Under the pieces are notes generated by a model. The model searched no databases. It saw only the letters and a program-made list of their open reading frames with translations, and had not been told where the DNA came from. Positions 7,933 to 16,714 of a DNA stretch of 20,470 bases are shown here, piece after piece. The position numbers and the translations under genes were made by a program. The stretch is from a virus. Within the stretch, counting starts at the first letter, position 1. Each line of letters opens with the position of its first letter. The stretch covers positions 1 through 20,470 of the IMG/VR virus record IMGVR_UViG_3300020169_000150, one strand, 5' to 3'.

Positions 7933-8465
7933 TGAAAGAACAAGTAAATTTAACAAGAAATTCATTTAGTAAAACACAATACCCAAAGGTAATTGATACT
8001 GAATTTTCTCAATTAACACCTCAAGTTAATGAGCCTGTAGCAGTACAAGATGTATCTGTTGATGAATTTTTTGTTTTATATGATAAATTATTTTTTGATA
8101 TCCCTCAAAGAGGTAGTAATTCACATGAAACTTTAATTACGACGAGTACTGAATATATTGGTTATAATCCTTTAACAACCGAAATAGAAGCTTTACAACA
8201 AGAAATTACTGAATTAAGAAGACAATTATTGGATGAAAGAGGAAGCGCTTTAAATACCATTGCTGATGTATTAGATACAGCAGGTTTAGATCTTCCAGAA
8301 CTCCCAACCCTCCCTAATTTAGATGTACCATCAGAATTTAGTGTTGATGTAAATATGAATGTTGATCAGGGGGAAGAAAAGTCGCGTAAAGAAAAACGTA
8401 AAGAACGTAGAGAAAAACGCAAAGAAGAAAGACAAGAACGTAGAGAAGAAAGAAGAAATAATTAA
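7932..8465 (+). CDS. Coiled-coil protein ending in an E/K/R-rich charged helix
   Basis: A 177-aa protein of unknown function. Residues about 84-105 form a heptad-like coiled coil (TEIEALQQEITELRRQLLDE). A Leu/Pro-rich linker (about 117-135, LDLPELPTLPNL) follows, and then an extreme C-terminus (about 148-177) made almost only of Glu, Lys and Arg. That composition resembles ER/K single alpha helices. The DNA of the tail is purine-rich on the + strand (about 8370-8460) and mixes CGT and CGC Arg codons with AGA, the triplet that dominates elsewhere. It starts at a TAATG junction and lies 2 nt before the large tail gene, so it may partner one of those proteins. A nucleic-acid-binding role for the basic tail is possible but unsupported. 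Confidence 0.7.
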   Translation: MKEQVNLTRNSFSKTQYPKVIDTEFSQLTPQVNEPVAVQDVSVDEFFVLYDKLFFDIPQRGSNSHETLITTSTEYIGYNPLTTEIEALQQEITELRRQLLDERGSALNTIADVLDTAGLDLPELPTLPNLDVPSEFSVDVNMNVDQGEEKSRKEKRKERREKRKEERQERREERRNN

Positions 8466-8467
8466 TT

Positions 8468-11400
8468 ATGGCTGAAGCTAAAATTACACAAGTAAATCCT
8501 ACTACATTTGAACTAGAAGAATATTCAGTTACAGATGAAAATCTTATTTCTTCCCAAGAAGTAGAAACTTTATTTGTACCCCAAACTGATTATATAGAAT
8601 ATTTTATTTATAATCCTAACAATGGAGGTCAAGTATTTCCTGCGTTTGATTCACCATCTAATTATAATGGGTATACTTTAGAAGATAATATATTAACAAT
8701 TAATCCTGAAAATGATTTAATAGTTAATGGGTTTGAAGAAGGAACTTATAATACATTTTATAGTTTTTTATCATTAAGATTATCATCTAATCCCTTTCAA
8801 AGATATTATATCACAGAAATTTCATCCGATAGAACGGAAATTAGATTAATTTCTAATGATATATCTACAGAAGAAATTATAGCATCTACTACTGAATTTA
8901 TTCAAGAAAGAAATAATTCTGAGTTTTTTCAAGATTTTTATTTAAATTTTGGTAACAATCAATTAGTAATAGCTAATAATATTGTATTAGATACAGACTC
9001 AGTTTTAATAAAATTATATGACCCACTACCTCTACAATATCAATTAAAATCAACATTATGGGTTGTAGAACAGGTAGCGGACCCAATAGCTTATTTAATT
9101 GAGTTACCCTTTCAAGAAATAGTTGTTGATAATACAATTAAATTAAAAGGTCCTAATATTAATTTACCTGTAAAGGGTCAAGTTAATAACTCTACAGAAC
9201 CTGTAGACTTTGCTAGTTTAACTTCAACTACTGTTACATCATCATTACAGCAAATTAATAGTTTTTATGCTGATCCTAGTATAAAAATTAATGTAGATTA
9301 TAATGAATACAGTAATTTTATTAATTTCTCATCTGTTGAAAAACGTATAAGTAATTTTTTCTATAAAATACAACAAATAGAAAATTGGACTTCTTTAGCA
9401 GCAGAAGGATCAAATGTAAATACTACTTCTACCTCAGGTTCTACGGCTTTTTACCAAAATAAAATCAATGAAACTATTGATGAATTTGATAATTACGAAT
9501 ATTTTTTATACTTCACCTCAGGTTCAAATGCTTACCCTAAAACAAATACAACAGAACCTTATAATCAAGCTTCTTCTACAAGTACATTATCTCAAAATTG
9601 GATTACAGCTAGTTTATCAAGTGCCGAATCCCATGATGTAAATAATAAAAATTGGATTTACTATTCTATCCCAGCTTATTTAAGAGAAGACTCAGCAAAC
9701 CAACCATATATAGACTTTTCTAATATGGTAGGTCATTTCTATGACGAAAATATATGGGTTTACATTAAAGATATCACTAATAAATGGGATAATGATAATC
9801 GTATTGATTCAGGAATTTCACGCGATTTAATCGCGCAACAATTACGTGATTTAGGATTTAATTTATATGAAAATCAATTTAGCTCATTTGATATATTTAC
9901 AGCTACATTAGGTTTAACTCCATCAGGTAGTTATTTTCCATTCCCTAATATGACAGGTTCTTTACCCACACCAAGTGGGTTCGAATATGTTAATGCTTCT
10001 ATAACAGGATCAAATGAAATATTACCTCAAGATGATATAAAAAAGCGTATATATAAACGCATTTATAATAATTTACCTTACTTATACAAGAAAAAAGGTA
10101 CGGTTGATGGTATTAGAACATTAGCTACAATTTATGGTATTCCAAATACATTACTTAGAATTGATGAGTTTGGTGGTAAAGATAAAGATAATACTAATGA
10201 TTGGGATTATTGGTTTGAACAATTTAATTATGCTTATTCTACAGGAGATGATGGAATTATTAGTTCAGACTGGAGTATAAATACCGATTGGGGTACACCT
10301 GATGATGCACCTGAATCTTTACAATTTAGATTTAAATTACCACCTTCATCTTCTCTCCCTTCATCTCAATCTTTATGGACTTTAGATAATGGTAGAGAAG
10401 TAAGATTAGTATTAGAATACGATACTACACTTTTAGATTCTGGATCATTTAGTGGTTCAATACCTAACCCAAACAATCAATACGCAGATTTAAAGTTTTA
10501 CCCTAACTTTACTAGAGATGCTACTGAGTTTGCTAGTGTATCTTTACCATTTGCAAATAATGGTTGGTGGTCTGTTATGGTTAATCGCAAATCACAAAAT
10601 TTTGAATTAATAGCAGCTAATAAAATATATTCTGGAAGTAATGGTTCTTCTTTAGGATTTATAGCTTCATCTTCAATTTCAGCAACAGACGATGGTTTTT
10701 GGTTTAGTGGAACAAATTCTTATTTTCCTACTATAGGTGGTATTACAGGATATACTGATTTTAGTGGTTCATACCAAGAAATTAGATATTATACAACTCA
10801 AATATCCCATAGTGTATTTAAGGATTATGTAATGAATCCTCAATCTATTGAAGGTAATACTATTAATAGTGCTCCTGATGAATTGATATTTAGAGCAGCA
10901 TTAGGAGGTGAATTATATACAGGTTCAGTTTCAATACACCCTAAAGTAACAGGTTCTTGGGATACAATAAATTCATTCCCAGCTGACTCAGATTTTACAA
11001 TTACTGAAGGTAATTTTGCTGTAAATAGAGAGTATGTGTTTATGGATCAACCCGCGGTTGGTATTAAAAATCGTATTACAGATAAAATTAGACAAGTAGA
11101 TCTAAATTTACCTGAAGGTTCTCAACAATTATCTAATATTAGATCAATACAACAAGATACTGAAACAGATGATGCCTATACTGATACAGTAAATCAAGTA
11201 GAGGTAGTATTATCTCCAACTAACCAAATTAATGATGATATTATTAATTCAATTGGTTATTTAAATATTGGAGAATATATAGGCGACCCTAGACAAATTG
11301 CTTCGGGTTCAATTAACTACCCAGATTTAGATGCTTTAAGAGATGAGTATTTCCTTAAATACACAAGCAATTACGATTGGAATGATTTTATTAGATTAAT

Positions 11401-12115
11401 TAAATTCTTTGATAATTCATTATGGAAAACAATCAAAGATTTTATCCCATCTAAAGTATCATCAGCTACAGGTATTTCTATAAAACAACATTTATTAGAA
11501 AGACAAAAATACCCAGAACCATCAGCTTCATATTCTGAACCATACTATACAGGTAGTATAGGTCAAATTGCTGGATTAAAAGATGGTCAAAGAATTTACA
11601 CAGCTTCAGGAGATTATGATTCATTCCCTATTGTAACTACTACAGGTTCCCAAGGTGGAACGTTACCTGTATTTGTAGAAGATACTAACTATACAGAACT
11701 TACATACCCAGGTGCAGTTAACGTAACTCAAAGTTGGAATGGTTCAAATATAACACCATTTGGATTTGAAGATTTCACCCAAGATGACGCTCGCGAATTT
11801 ATAGATGGTGAATTTAGTGGTTCTACATTGATAGCAACTACTCAAAGTTTAAATCCAAACAATACACTATTAAAAGAAAATACAGTAGTTATAAATTACA
11901 AAACATCAGGTTCTAATGCTCAAAACCCAGCAGTTGGTGAATTAATTTGGGAATTTGATTTTAATACTATAGGTAATATTAATAGTTATTATGTTAATGA
12001 AATATATATTAATGAAGAAGATTTAAATGGAACCAACTCTGATTCAGCTATCCGTAACTTAAAACCAGGAGATAAAATTACTTTTGATCTTAATTACATA
12101 ATATCACCACCATAA
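8468..12115 (+). CDS. Large baseplate/tail protein with gpI-like and LamG-like regions
   Basis: A 1215-aa protein, the largest in the window. Residues about 1-500 are beta-rich with many Ser/Thr/Asn loops. Residues about 522-570 start DDIKKRIYKRIYNNLPYLY and contain KGTVDGIRTLATIYGIP, then LRIDEFGG. This resembles tail protein I (P2 gpI), where a helix, a K-G-T turn and a final E-x-G-G recur. Residues about 618-797 look LamG/concanavalin-like: WWSVMVNRKSQNFELIA and FSGSYQEIRYYT. The C-terminal part (about 970-1050) has DFIRLIKFFDNSLWKTIKDF, a hydrophobic helix. By order after gp25 and gp6 it may correspond to a gp7-type wedge protein, with the LamG-like insert a surface or sugar-contact module. 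The start follows the previous stop by 2 nt. Confidence 0.7.
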   Translation: MAEAKITQVNPTTFELEEYSVTDENLISSQEVETLFVPQTDYIEYFIYNPNNGGQVFPAFDSPSNYNGYTLEDNILTINPENDLIVNGFEEGTYNTFYSFLSLRLSSNPFQRYYITEISSDRTEIRLISNDISTEEIIASTTEFIQERNNSEFFQDFYLNFGNNQLVIANNIVLDTDSVLIKLYDPLPLQYQLKSTLWVVEQVADPIAYLIELPFQEIVVDNTIKLKGPNINLPVKGQVNNSTEPVDFASLTSTTVTSSLQQINSFYADPSIKINVDYNEYSNFINFSSVEKRISNFFYKIQQIENWTSLAAEGSNVNTTSTSGSTAFYQNKINETIDEFDNYEYFLYFTSGSNAYPKTNTTEPYNQASSTSTLSQNWITASLSSAESHDVNNKNWIYYSIPAYLREDSANQPYIDFSNMVGHFYDENIWVYIKDITNKWDNDNRIDSGISRDLIAQQLRDLGFNLYENQFSSFDIFTATLGLTPSGSYFPFPNMTGSLPTPSGFEYVNASITGSNEILPQDDIKKRIYKRIYNNLPYLYKKKGTVDGIRTLATIYGIPNTLLRIDEFGGKDKDNTNDWDYWFEQFNYAYSTGDDGIISSDWSINTDWGTPDDAPESLQFRFKLPPSSSLPSSQSLWTLDNGREVRLVLEYDTTLLDSGSFSGSIPNPNNQYADLKFYPNFTRDATEFASVSLPFANNGWWSVMVNRKSQNFELIAANKIYSGSNGSSLGFIASSSISATDDGFWFSGTNSYFPTIGGITGYTDFSGSYQEIRYYTTQISHSVFKDYVMNPQSIEGNTINSAPDELIFRAALGGELYTGSVSIHPKVTGSWDTINSFPADSDFTITEGNFAVNREYVFMDQPAVGIKNRITDKIRQVDLNLPEGSQQLSNIRSIQQDTETDDAYTDTVNQVEVVLSPTNQINDDIINSIGYLNIGEYIGDPRQIASGSINYPDLDALRDEYFLKYTSNYDWNDFIRLIKFFDNSLWKTIKDFIPSKVSSATGISIKQHLLERQKYPEPSASYSEPYYTGSIGQIAGLKDGQRIYTASGDYDSFPIVTTTGSQGGTLPVFVEDTNYTELTYPGAVNVTQSWNGSNITPFGFEDFTQDDAREFIDGEFSGSTLIATTQSLNPNNTLLKENTVVINYKTSGSNAQNPAVGELIWEFDFNTIGNINSYYVNEIYINEEDLNGTNSDSAIRNLKPGDKITFDLNYIISPP

Positions 12116-12127
12116 AGATAATCTACT

Positions 12128-13978
12128 ATGCCTACTATAACAAATACAGGGACTATTAAAAGCATTACTGCTTTAGGAAATGGGCAATTTAAAATTGACC
12201 TAGTAGATGGTTCTTACCCAATTGTTGATAATAATCCTGCTACAGGAAATTTTAATTCTGGTACAGTTAATTCATCTTTAATTGTATTAGATCCCTATGC
12301 TAATATTCCTAATTTAGCATATTCTGACTTTAATGCTGTTATTAATAATGCTTTGATCCCAAGACAAAGTAATATTTTCTGGGATTTAGATTATTCTACC
12401 AATGCTATACAAGCAGTAAATCAAGAAGCAGTAATATCTGCATCTCAACAAGATGGTGATTTACCTAAAGCTTTTATTCAAGATTATAACTATTATTCAA
12501 CTCCTATTTTAAGACGTAATTATTTAGGAGCTAAATCAACATCCCCAGATTTTAATGAATTAGCTGTAGAAGGTGGTTTTGGTCAATTACCTGTAGTACA
12601 AAGTGAAGGATATTACTTTGCTTATTTTAATTGGGTAGGAGGTACATCTCCTGAATGGGGTAATGGACTAGAAGATAGAAGTGCGGTAAATATTAGATAT
12701 TATATAGGTGAAGACGGAAATGTAATTGAACCTATTAATGATTCTGATGGTATTAATCTTAGTATTGTACAACAAGGTTTTGAACAAGACTCAAATGCAA
12801 TTTTAAGTTTTAATGATAAAGAAGGTGCTACTTCTAATTTTTCAAATTTAGAGGGTAAACATAAAATATTTAAAAGTGGTCAAATCCCAAAACCTATTAC
12901 TTATTCACAAACACAAAGCATCTCGGATACTACCCCAGGTGGTTTTACAGGTTCTTTAAATTTTATTCAAGGTGACCAACAAGAAGGAGCAATAGGGGAT
13001 TACAGATTAACAGCAAATGCTACTTCAGCTATTATACAAAACCCAGGTACAGTAGCATTTACAAACCCACCCCAATTTAAAGGTACACTTGCCGATTTTA
13101 ATGGTACTTTATATGAACCTAAAACAAACGACCCTTCAGGTACAAACCCAGTTACATCTTTAACATTTACAGCTCTTGTATCTCATAGTATTCAAGGTGG
13201 TCCTGTAAATGGAGCAAATGCTACTTTTTTCATACAAAAAAATTCAAATGGAGCAGGTTGGGTTGATGTAAGTTCAAATATAGGAAATGTAATAGAACCT
13301 GGTGTAGTAGATAATATTCAATTAGTATTTACAGACCCAAATGCTACCACAGATGATGATTATAGACTTCAAATAACATCAGCCAATGATGGTGGTCAGG
13401 GTCAATTTGTAACTATTGATTCAACAACTTCTTTTAAAGTATCTCAGACCCCACCACCACAAATTGGACCTAAAGGTCCAGGTGCTCCTGGAGGTGCAAA
13501 TTATTGGGAAATAGTTTCAGGTGCTTCTGTTCCTAAAATTAAACCAAAGGCATTAATGGATGTTTATGGTCAAAAACAACAAAATATAGAAGATGACGTT
13601 AATGGAAATCCTGTAGGTTTTAGCCCTATTACATTTGATTTTACTGTTGAAATAGGTGATGAACTTAGATTCCAAGGTACAGAAACACAAACTTACACAG
13701 TAGTAGATATAGATAATTCTCCTGCTAATGGTGATCCTTTACATCTAATTTTAGATAGAGAAATTTCTTTAGGTAATTCAAATTTAAATTCAAATACTTT
13801 AATGAATTGGTTCTTACATAGAAGATATGTAAGTGACCCTTCATATATAATATTAGAAGTAGATAAACCTGCAGGAGGTACAGCTCCAGGTGTATTAACA
13901 CCTGAGTATTTTTATGGGGCAACAGAAGAAAAAGTAGATAGTATACTTAAAGACCTTACAAAAGATAGATTAATTTAA
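12128..13978 (+). CDS. Large beta-rich tail or fibre-associated protein
   Basis: A 616-aa virion protein of unrecognised family. The N-terminus (about 1-45) has short beta strands, and residues about 130-190 include NYYSTPILRRNYLGAKSTSP and a Trp/Gly-rich loop. The middle (about 290-440) is Ser/Thr/Asn-rich beta structure, possibly Ig-like or jelly-roll. Residues 447-456 form a short collagen-like stretch (GPKGPGAPGG), a probable hinge, before a C-terminal beta domain and a final charged helix (EEKVDSILKDLTKDRL). It is the last gene before the 60-nt gap, so it probably ends a transcription segment or is read through. It may be a wedge or fibre-base protein, but there is no catalytic motif to confirm this. 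Confidence 0.68.
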   Translation: MPTITNTGTIKSITALGNGQFKIDLVDGSYPIVDNNPATGNFNSGTVNSSLIVLDPYANIPNLAYSDFNAVINNALIPRQSNIFWDLDYSTNAIQAVNQEAVISASQQDGDLPKAFIQDYNYYSTPILRRNYLGAKSTSPDFNELAVEGGFGQLPVVQSEGYYFAYFNWVGGTSPEWGNGLEDRSAVNIRYYIGEDGNVIEPINDSDGINLSIVQQGFEQDSNAILSFNDKEGATSNFSNLEGKHKIFKSGQIPKPITYSQTQSISDTTPGGFTGSLNFIQGDQQEGAIGDYRLTANATSAIIQNPGTVAFTNPPQFKGTLADFNGTLYEPKTNDPSGTNPVTSLTFTALVSHSIQGGPVNGANATFFIQKNSNGAGWVDVSSNIGNVIEPGVVDNIQLVFTDPNATTDDDYRLQITSANDGGQGQFVTIDSTTSFKVSQTPPPQIGPKGPGAPGGANYWEIVSGASVPKIKPKALMDVYGQKQQNIEDDVNGNPVGFSPITFDFTVEIGDELRFQGTETQTYTVVDIDNSPANGDPLHLILDREISLGNSNLNSNTLMNWFLHRRYVSDPSYIILEVDKPAGGTAPGVLTPEYFYGATEEKVDSILKDLTKDRLI

Positions 13979-14009
13979 AAGTTAATTTGGCATAAACTTA
14001 AAAAAAACA

Positions 14010-14019
14010 TATATTTATA
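14010..14019 (+). promoter_or_regulatory. Candidate late promoter TATATTTATA, copy 2
   Basis: An exact copy of the 10-mer lies in the largest intergenic gap (13979-14038), with 19 nt between it and the ATG at 14039. A TTTG lies at 13986-13989, with 20 nt between it and the motif, which fits a Bacteroidota -33 element; the other exact copies show no such partner. A palindrome, AATACGTATT (14024-14033), lies between the motif and the start. No convincing hairpin plus T-run terminator is seen in the gap. Confidence 0.55.
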
Positions 14020-14023
14020 ATTA

Positions 14024-14033
14024 AATACGTATT
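14024..14033. repeat. 10-bp palindrome AATACGTATT upstream of the 14039 gene
   Basis: The perfect palindrome AATACGTATT ends 5 nt before the ATG. It could be a small operator or leader element downstream of the candidate promoter. The overlapping decamer CGTATTAAAC also occurs at 3830-3839, just before the 3854 gene. Short palindromes of this size are common by chance in AT-rich DNA. Confidence 0.3.
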
Positions 14034-14038
14034 AAACA

Positions 14039-14698
14039 ATGGGATATTTAAATAATTCGGTAGTAACTGTAGATGCTATCCTTACAACTAAGGGTAGAGA
14101 GTTACTTGCTAAAAATGATGGTTCATTCAGAATTACACAGTTTGCATTAGCGGATGATGAGATTGATTATACACTTTATAATCCAACCCATCCATCAGGT
14201 TCAGCTTATTATGGTCAGGCAATTGAAAATATGCCTTTACTAGAAGCATTCCCTGATGAAACTCAAATTATGAAGTACAAACTTACTACTTTACCTCGTG
14301 GTACTGCTAAGATGCCAATCTTAGATGTAGGTTATACTAATATTGTAATTAAACAAGGAGCTTCATTAGCAATTACCCCACAAACACTAAATTATTTAGG
14401 TGGTAACCAAAACGAAGCTAGTGGTTACACAGCTACTATTTCAGATGTTAGATTATTATCTACTTTTGAAGGTGTTGGTATCGATTCACCTCAAACAAAT
14501 GCTTTAAATGTTAATTCAACAACTACACTAGGTACTAACGTATCTGCAACAGTAGTAGGTACAACAATTAACCTTAGAGCAACCACAGTTAATACATTAT
14601 TTGGTGCTAACACTGCATTATACGCTACAATGACAATTGTAGGTAGAGATAGTGGAGCAAGATTACAAGTCCCAATCACTATAACTAAAGTATCCTAA
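14039..14698 (+). CDS. Virion structural protein of unknown fold
   Basis: A 219-aa protein. The N-terminus, with VVTVDAILTTKGRELLAK (residues 8-25) then ITQFALADDEIDYTL, resembles a group of short virion proteins common in marine T4-like phages; this is recalled pattern, not a database result. The C-terminal half (about 100-219) is Thr/Val/Asn-rich beta structure and could be an Ig-like or decoration domain. There is no signal peptide or membrane segment. It begins the segment after the largest gap and has its own candidate promoter, so it may be made in large amounts. The next gene follows after 2 nt. A capsid-decoration or tail-exterior role is possible; I cannot choose between them. Confidence 0.7.
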   Translation: MGYLNNSVVTVDAILTTKGRELLAKNDGSFRITQFALADDEIDYTLYNPTHPSGSAYYGQAIENMPLLEAFPDETQIMKYKLTTLPRGTAKMPILDVGYTNIVIKQGASLAITPQTLNYLGGNQNEASGYTATISDVRLLSTFEGVGIDSPQTNALNVNSTTTLGTNVSATVVGTTINLRATTVNTLFGANTALYATMTIVGRDSGARLQVPITITKVS

Positions 14699-14700
14699 TT

Positions 14701-15729
14701 ATGTCATTTAATAGATTAGAAGCAGACGACTTTGTAGTATCAGCTGATAGTATTACAGCTGGTATATTTACTGATAGTCAAATCCCAACTATCACAACAT
14801 TTTTTACTTCTTCCACTCAAAGAACAAGTAACTCAGGTGATTATTACTTAAACGTATTTTCAAATGCAGCAACTTCCTCTTTAGAATTCGCAGTTACTTA
14901 TGGTAACGAATTAGGAAGTGGTAGTCAGGCATACAATTTAGATGTAGATGGTAAATCACCATCTTCAACAGTTTACGGTCAATACCGTACTTTAGTATTA
15001 GGTGATGAAAATGCTGATTTTACTTTTGGTAGTATTACATCATCGGATTTTTGGGCTGTATCAATGGAAAGAAGTAGATATAAAGAATCTATATTCCCAG
15101 GTTCAACAACTTTATTATTAAGAGGTCCAGATGGTGTTATCTCATTAACTGATAATAGCCAAGTTGCCTCTTCGGTTGTATTTAATGATGCAGGTAGAGT
15201 ATTCCAATTAGTATCAGGTTCAGCAGGTACAGTATTTACAACACTAGAATCAAATGGATATAGTATTGATTCAGGTTCATATGGTTTATTCTTACCAGAT
15301 ATTGCTACTTATATTTTAAACCCAAGAGCATTATCTAATGATGAAGCTGATGGAGGTATTGGTTTAGATGCTACTTTAACCTCAGCACTTACAGCAACAG
15401 ATAGTCCAAACTTAAATACAATATTTACAGCAATTACCCATTCAAACGCTTCATCATTTACAGCAAACTCAGAAGAAACAATTACTTCAGATTTTGTATT
15501 TGTAAGACCTAGAAGTTCTCAGTTTAATTACTCAGAAAACCCATCATTTATTTCGGGTTCAACAGGTGAAGTATTATACTCTTCATTTATTAATGCACCT
15601 ACAACATATATTACAACTGTAGGTTTATACAATGATACTAATGAGTTATTAGCTGTAGCTAAACTTTCAAAACCACTAGAGAAAGATTTTACAAAAGAAG
15701 CTCTTGTTAGAGTTAAGCTAGACTTTTAA
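14701..15729 (+). CDS. Virion structural protein with a C-terminal domain shared with the next gene
   Basis: A 342-aa protein. The N-terminal region (about 1-110) starts MSFNRLEADDFVVSADSITA and is beta-rich with Ser/Thr loops; residues about 110-260 carry further beta segments. The last 69 residues (274-342) include NPSFISGSTGEVLY and TTVGLYNDTNELLAVAKLS, and align by eye with the last 72 residues of the next product (253-324), so both proteins probably attach to the same partner or form the same oligomer interface. No enzymatic motif is seen. The gene is 2 nt after its upstream neighbour and 5 nt before the downstream one. A baseplate, fibre or tail-sheath-associated role is inferred from position. 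Confidence 0.75.
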   Translation: MSFNRLEADDFVVSADSITAGIFTDSQIPTITTFFTSSTQRTSNSGDYYLNVFSNAATSSLEFAVTYGNELGSGSQAYNLDVDGKSPSSTVYGQYRTLVLGDENADFTFGSITSSDFWAVSMERSRYKESIFPGSTTLLLRGPDGVISLTDNSQVASSVVFNDAGRVFQLVSGSAGTVFTTLESNGYSIDSGSYGLFLPDIATYILNPRALSNDEADGGIGLDATLTSALTATDSPNLNTIFTAITHSNASSFTANSEETITSDFVFVRPRSSQFNYSENPSFISGSTGEVLYSSFINAPTTYITTVGLYNDTNELLAVAKLSKPLEKDFTKEALVRVKLDF

Positions 15730-15734
15730 AATGA

Positions 15735-16709
15735 ATGAGTACATTCAAACAATTTTTATCACAAGACGTAATTGTAGAACCCTTTAAAGTAAATAAGGGG
15801 TTCTCATTTCCGTCTCCTGAATTTACAGATAATGATGTCCAAATTGACAGATTAATAGGCCTTAATGGAGATTTTGAATTTACTCAATCTTTAACAGGTA
15901 ATAATAATGATCAATATGGAGTTTTAGTTTATGATTCTGCTAAAGAATTATATTACTCTAACTTTTTAACATCATCTGCTGGTTCTCCGTTACAAACACA
16001 AAGTTCATTTCCTGGAGAAAATGAAACAGGAGATGTATTTGTAGGTAACCCTGATTCCGCAGGTAGATATGAAAATTATCTTCAATCTACAGATGATGTA
16101 GTTAGATTTTTCCCAACAGGATCTAGTAATCAAATTTTCGTACTTTCAATTCCTTCCCGTTTATGGGGTGATTATATCCAACCTAATTCTTTCGAGTATA
16201 AAGTTATAGATGCTGATAATATTACTCATATTATTACTGATGATGGTAATGGAAATCTTTATATAGGAGGAGTTTATGTAGGTAATATTATATATCCTCA
16301 TGGAATAGCAGTATTTACTAAATTACAAGATAATGCTCCCCCTGCTCCTGAAGGATATGGTATATCTGAATATGGAGAAAATGTATATGGTGGGGGAATT
16401 TCTCTAGCAGATTTAACTGGGGTTAATGTAACTTGTTCATTCTCTAGTTCATTTGACATATATGAAACACAATATAAAGCTACTATAAATGAATTTGAAT
16501 ATAATTTTAGTTTAAACCCCTCAATTATATCAGGTTCTACAGATGGTACAGTCTATGATTTTGTAACTAGTTCTTATTTTTCACCTTACGTTAGTACAGT
16601 AGGACTATATGATAATGACCAAAATTTACTTGCAGTTGGGAAATTATCCCAACCACTCCCAGTATCAAGAACAACAGATACTACTATATTTATAAACATA
16701 GATAGATAA
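15735..16709 (+). CDS. Paralogous-tail virion structural protein
   Basis: A 324-aa protein beginning MSTFKQFLSQDVIVEPFKVN. An ATG four bases earlier (15731) is in another frame, so 15735 is the start. The body (about 25-215) is beta-rich, with FFPTGSSNQIFVLSIPSRLW, EYKVIDADNITHIITDDGNG and GNIIYPHGIAVFTK. The C-terminal domain (253-324) matches the one in the previous gene product (NPSIISGSTDGTVYDF, STVGLYDNDQNLLAVGKLSQ). The conserved surface of the C-terminus and the different N-terminal bodies suggest two proteins built on a common attachment domain. The fibre gene starts 5 nt after its stop, and the promoter-like motif for that fibre lies within its last codons (16685-16694). Confidence 0.75.
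   Translation: MSTFKQFLSQDVIVEPFKVNKGFSFPSPEFTDNDVQIDRLIGLNGDFEFTQSLTGNNNDQYGVLVYDSAKELYYSNFLTSSAGSPLQTQSSFPGENETGDVFVGNPDSAGRYENYLQSTDDVVRFFPTGSSNQIFVLSIPSRLWGDYIQPNSFEYKVIDADNITHIITDDGNGNLYIGGVYVGNIIYPHGIAVFTKLQDNAPPAPEGYGISEYGENVYGGGISLADLTGVNVTCSFSSSFDIYETQYKATINEFEYNFSLNPSIISGSTDGTVYDFVTSSYFSPYVSTVGLYDNDQNLLAVGKLSQPLPVSRTTDTTIFINIDR
16685..16694 (+). promoter_or_regulatory. Candidate late promoter TATATTTATA, copy 3
   Basis: The exact 10-mer lies inside the last codons of the 15735 gene, with 20 nt between it and the ATG at 16715. The same distance as the copy before 1275 and the position upstream of a very large fibre gene support function, though the motif must also encode residues here (Thr-Ile-Phe-Ile). 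No -33/-35 element is seen. Confidence 0.45.
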
Positions 16710-16714
16710 TTACA

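Noticed and set aside
13465-13480. Perfect short hairpin TGGACC-TAAA-GGTCCA
   Set aside because: It encodes the Gly-Pro-Lys-Gly-Pro hinge inside the 12128 gene and has no T-run; coding constraint explains it.
13979-14038. Intrinsic terminator in the largest intergenic gap
   Set aside because: Only a weak 5-bp AAGTT/AACTT pairing is present and no T-run follows.
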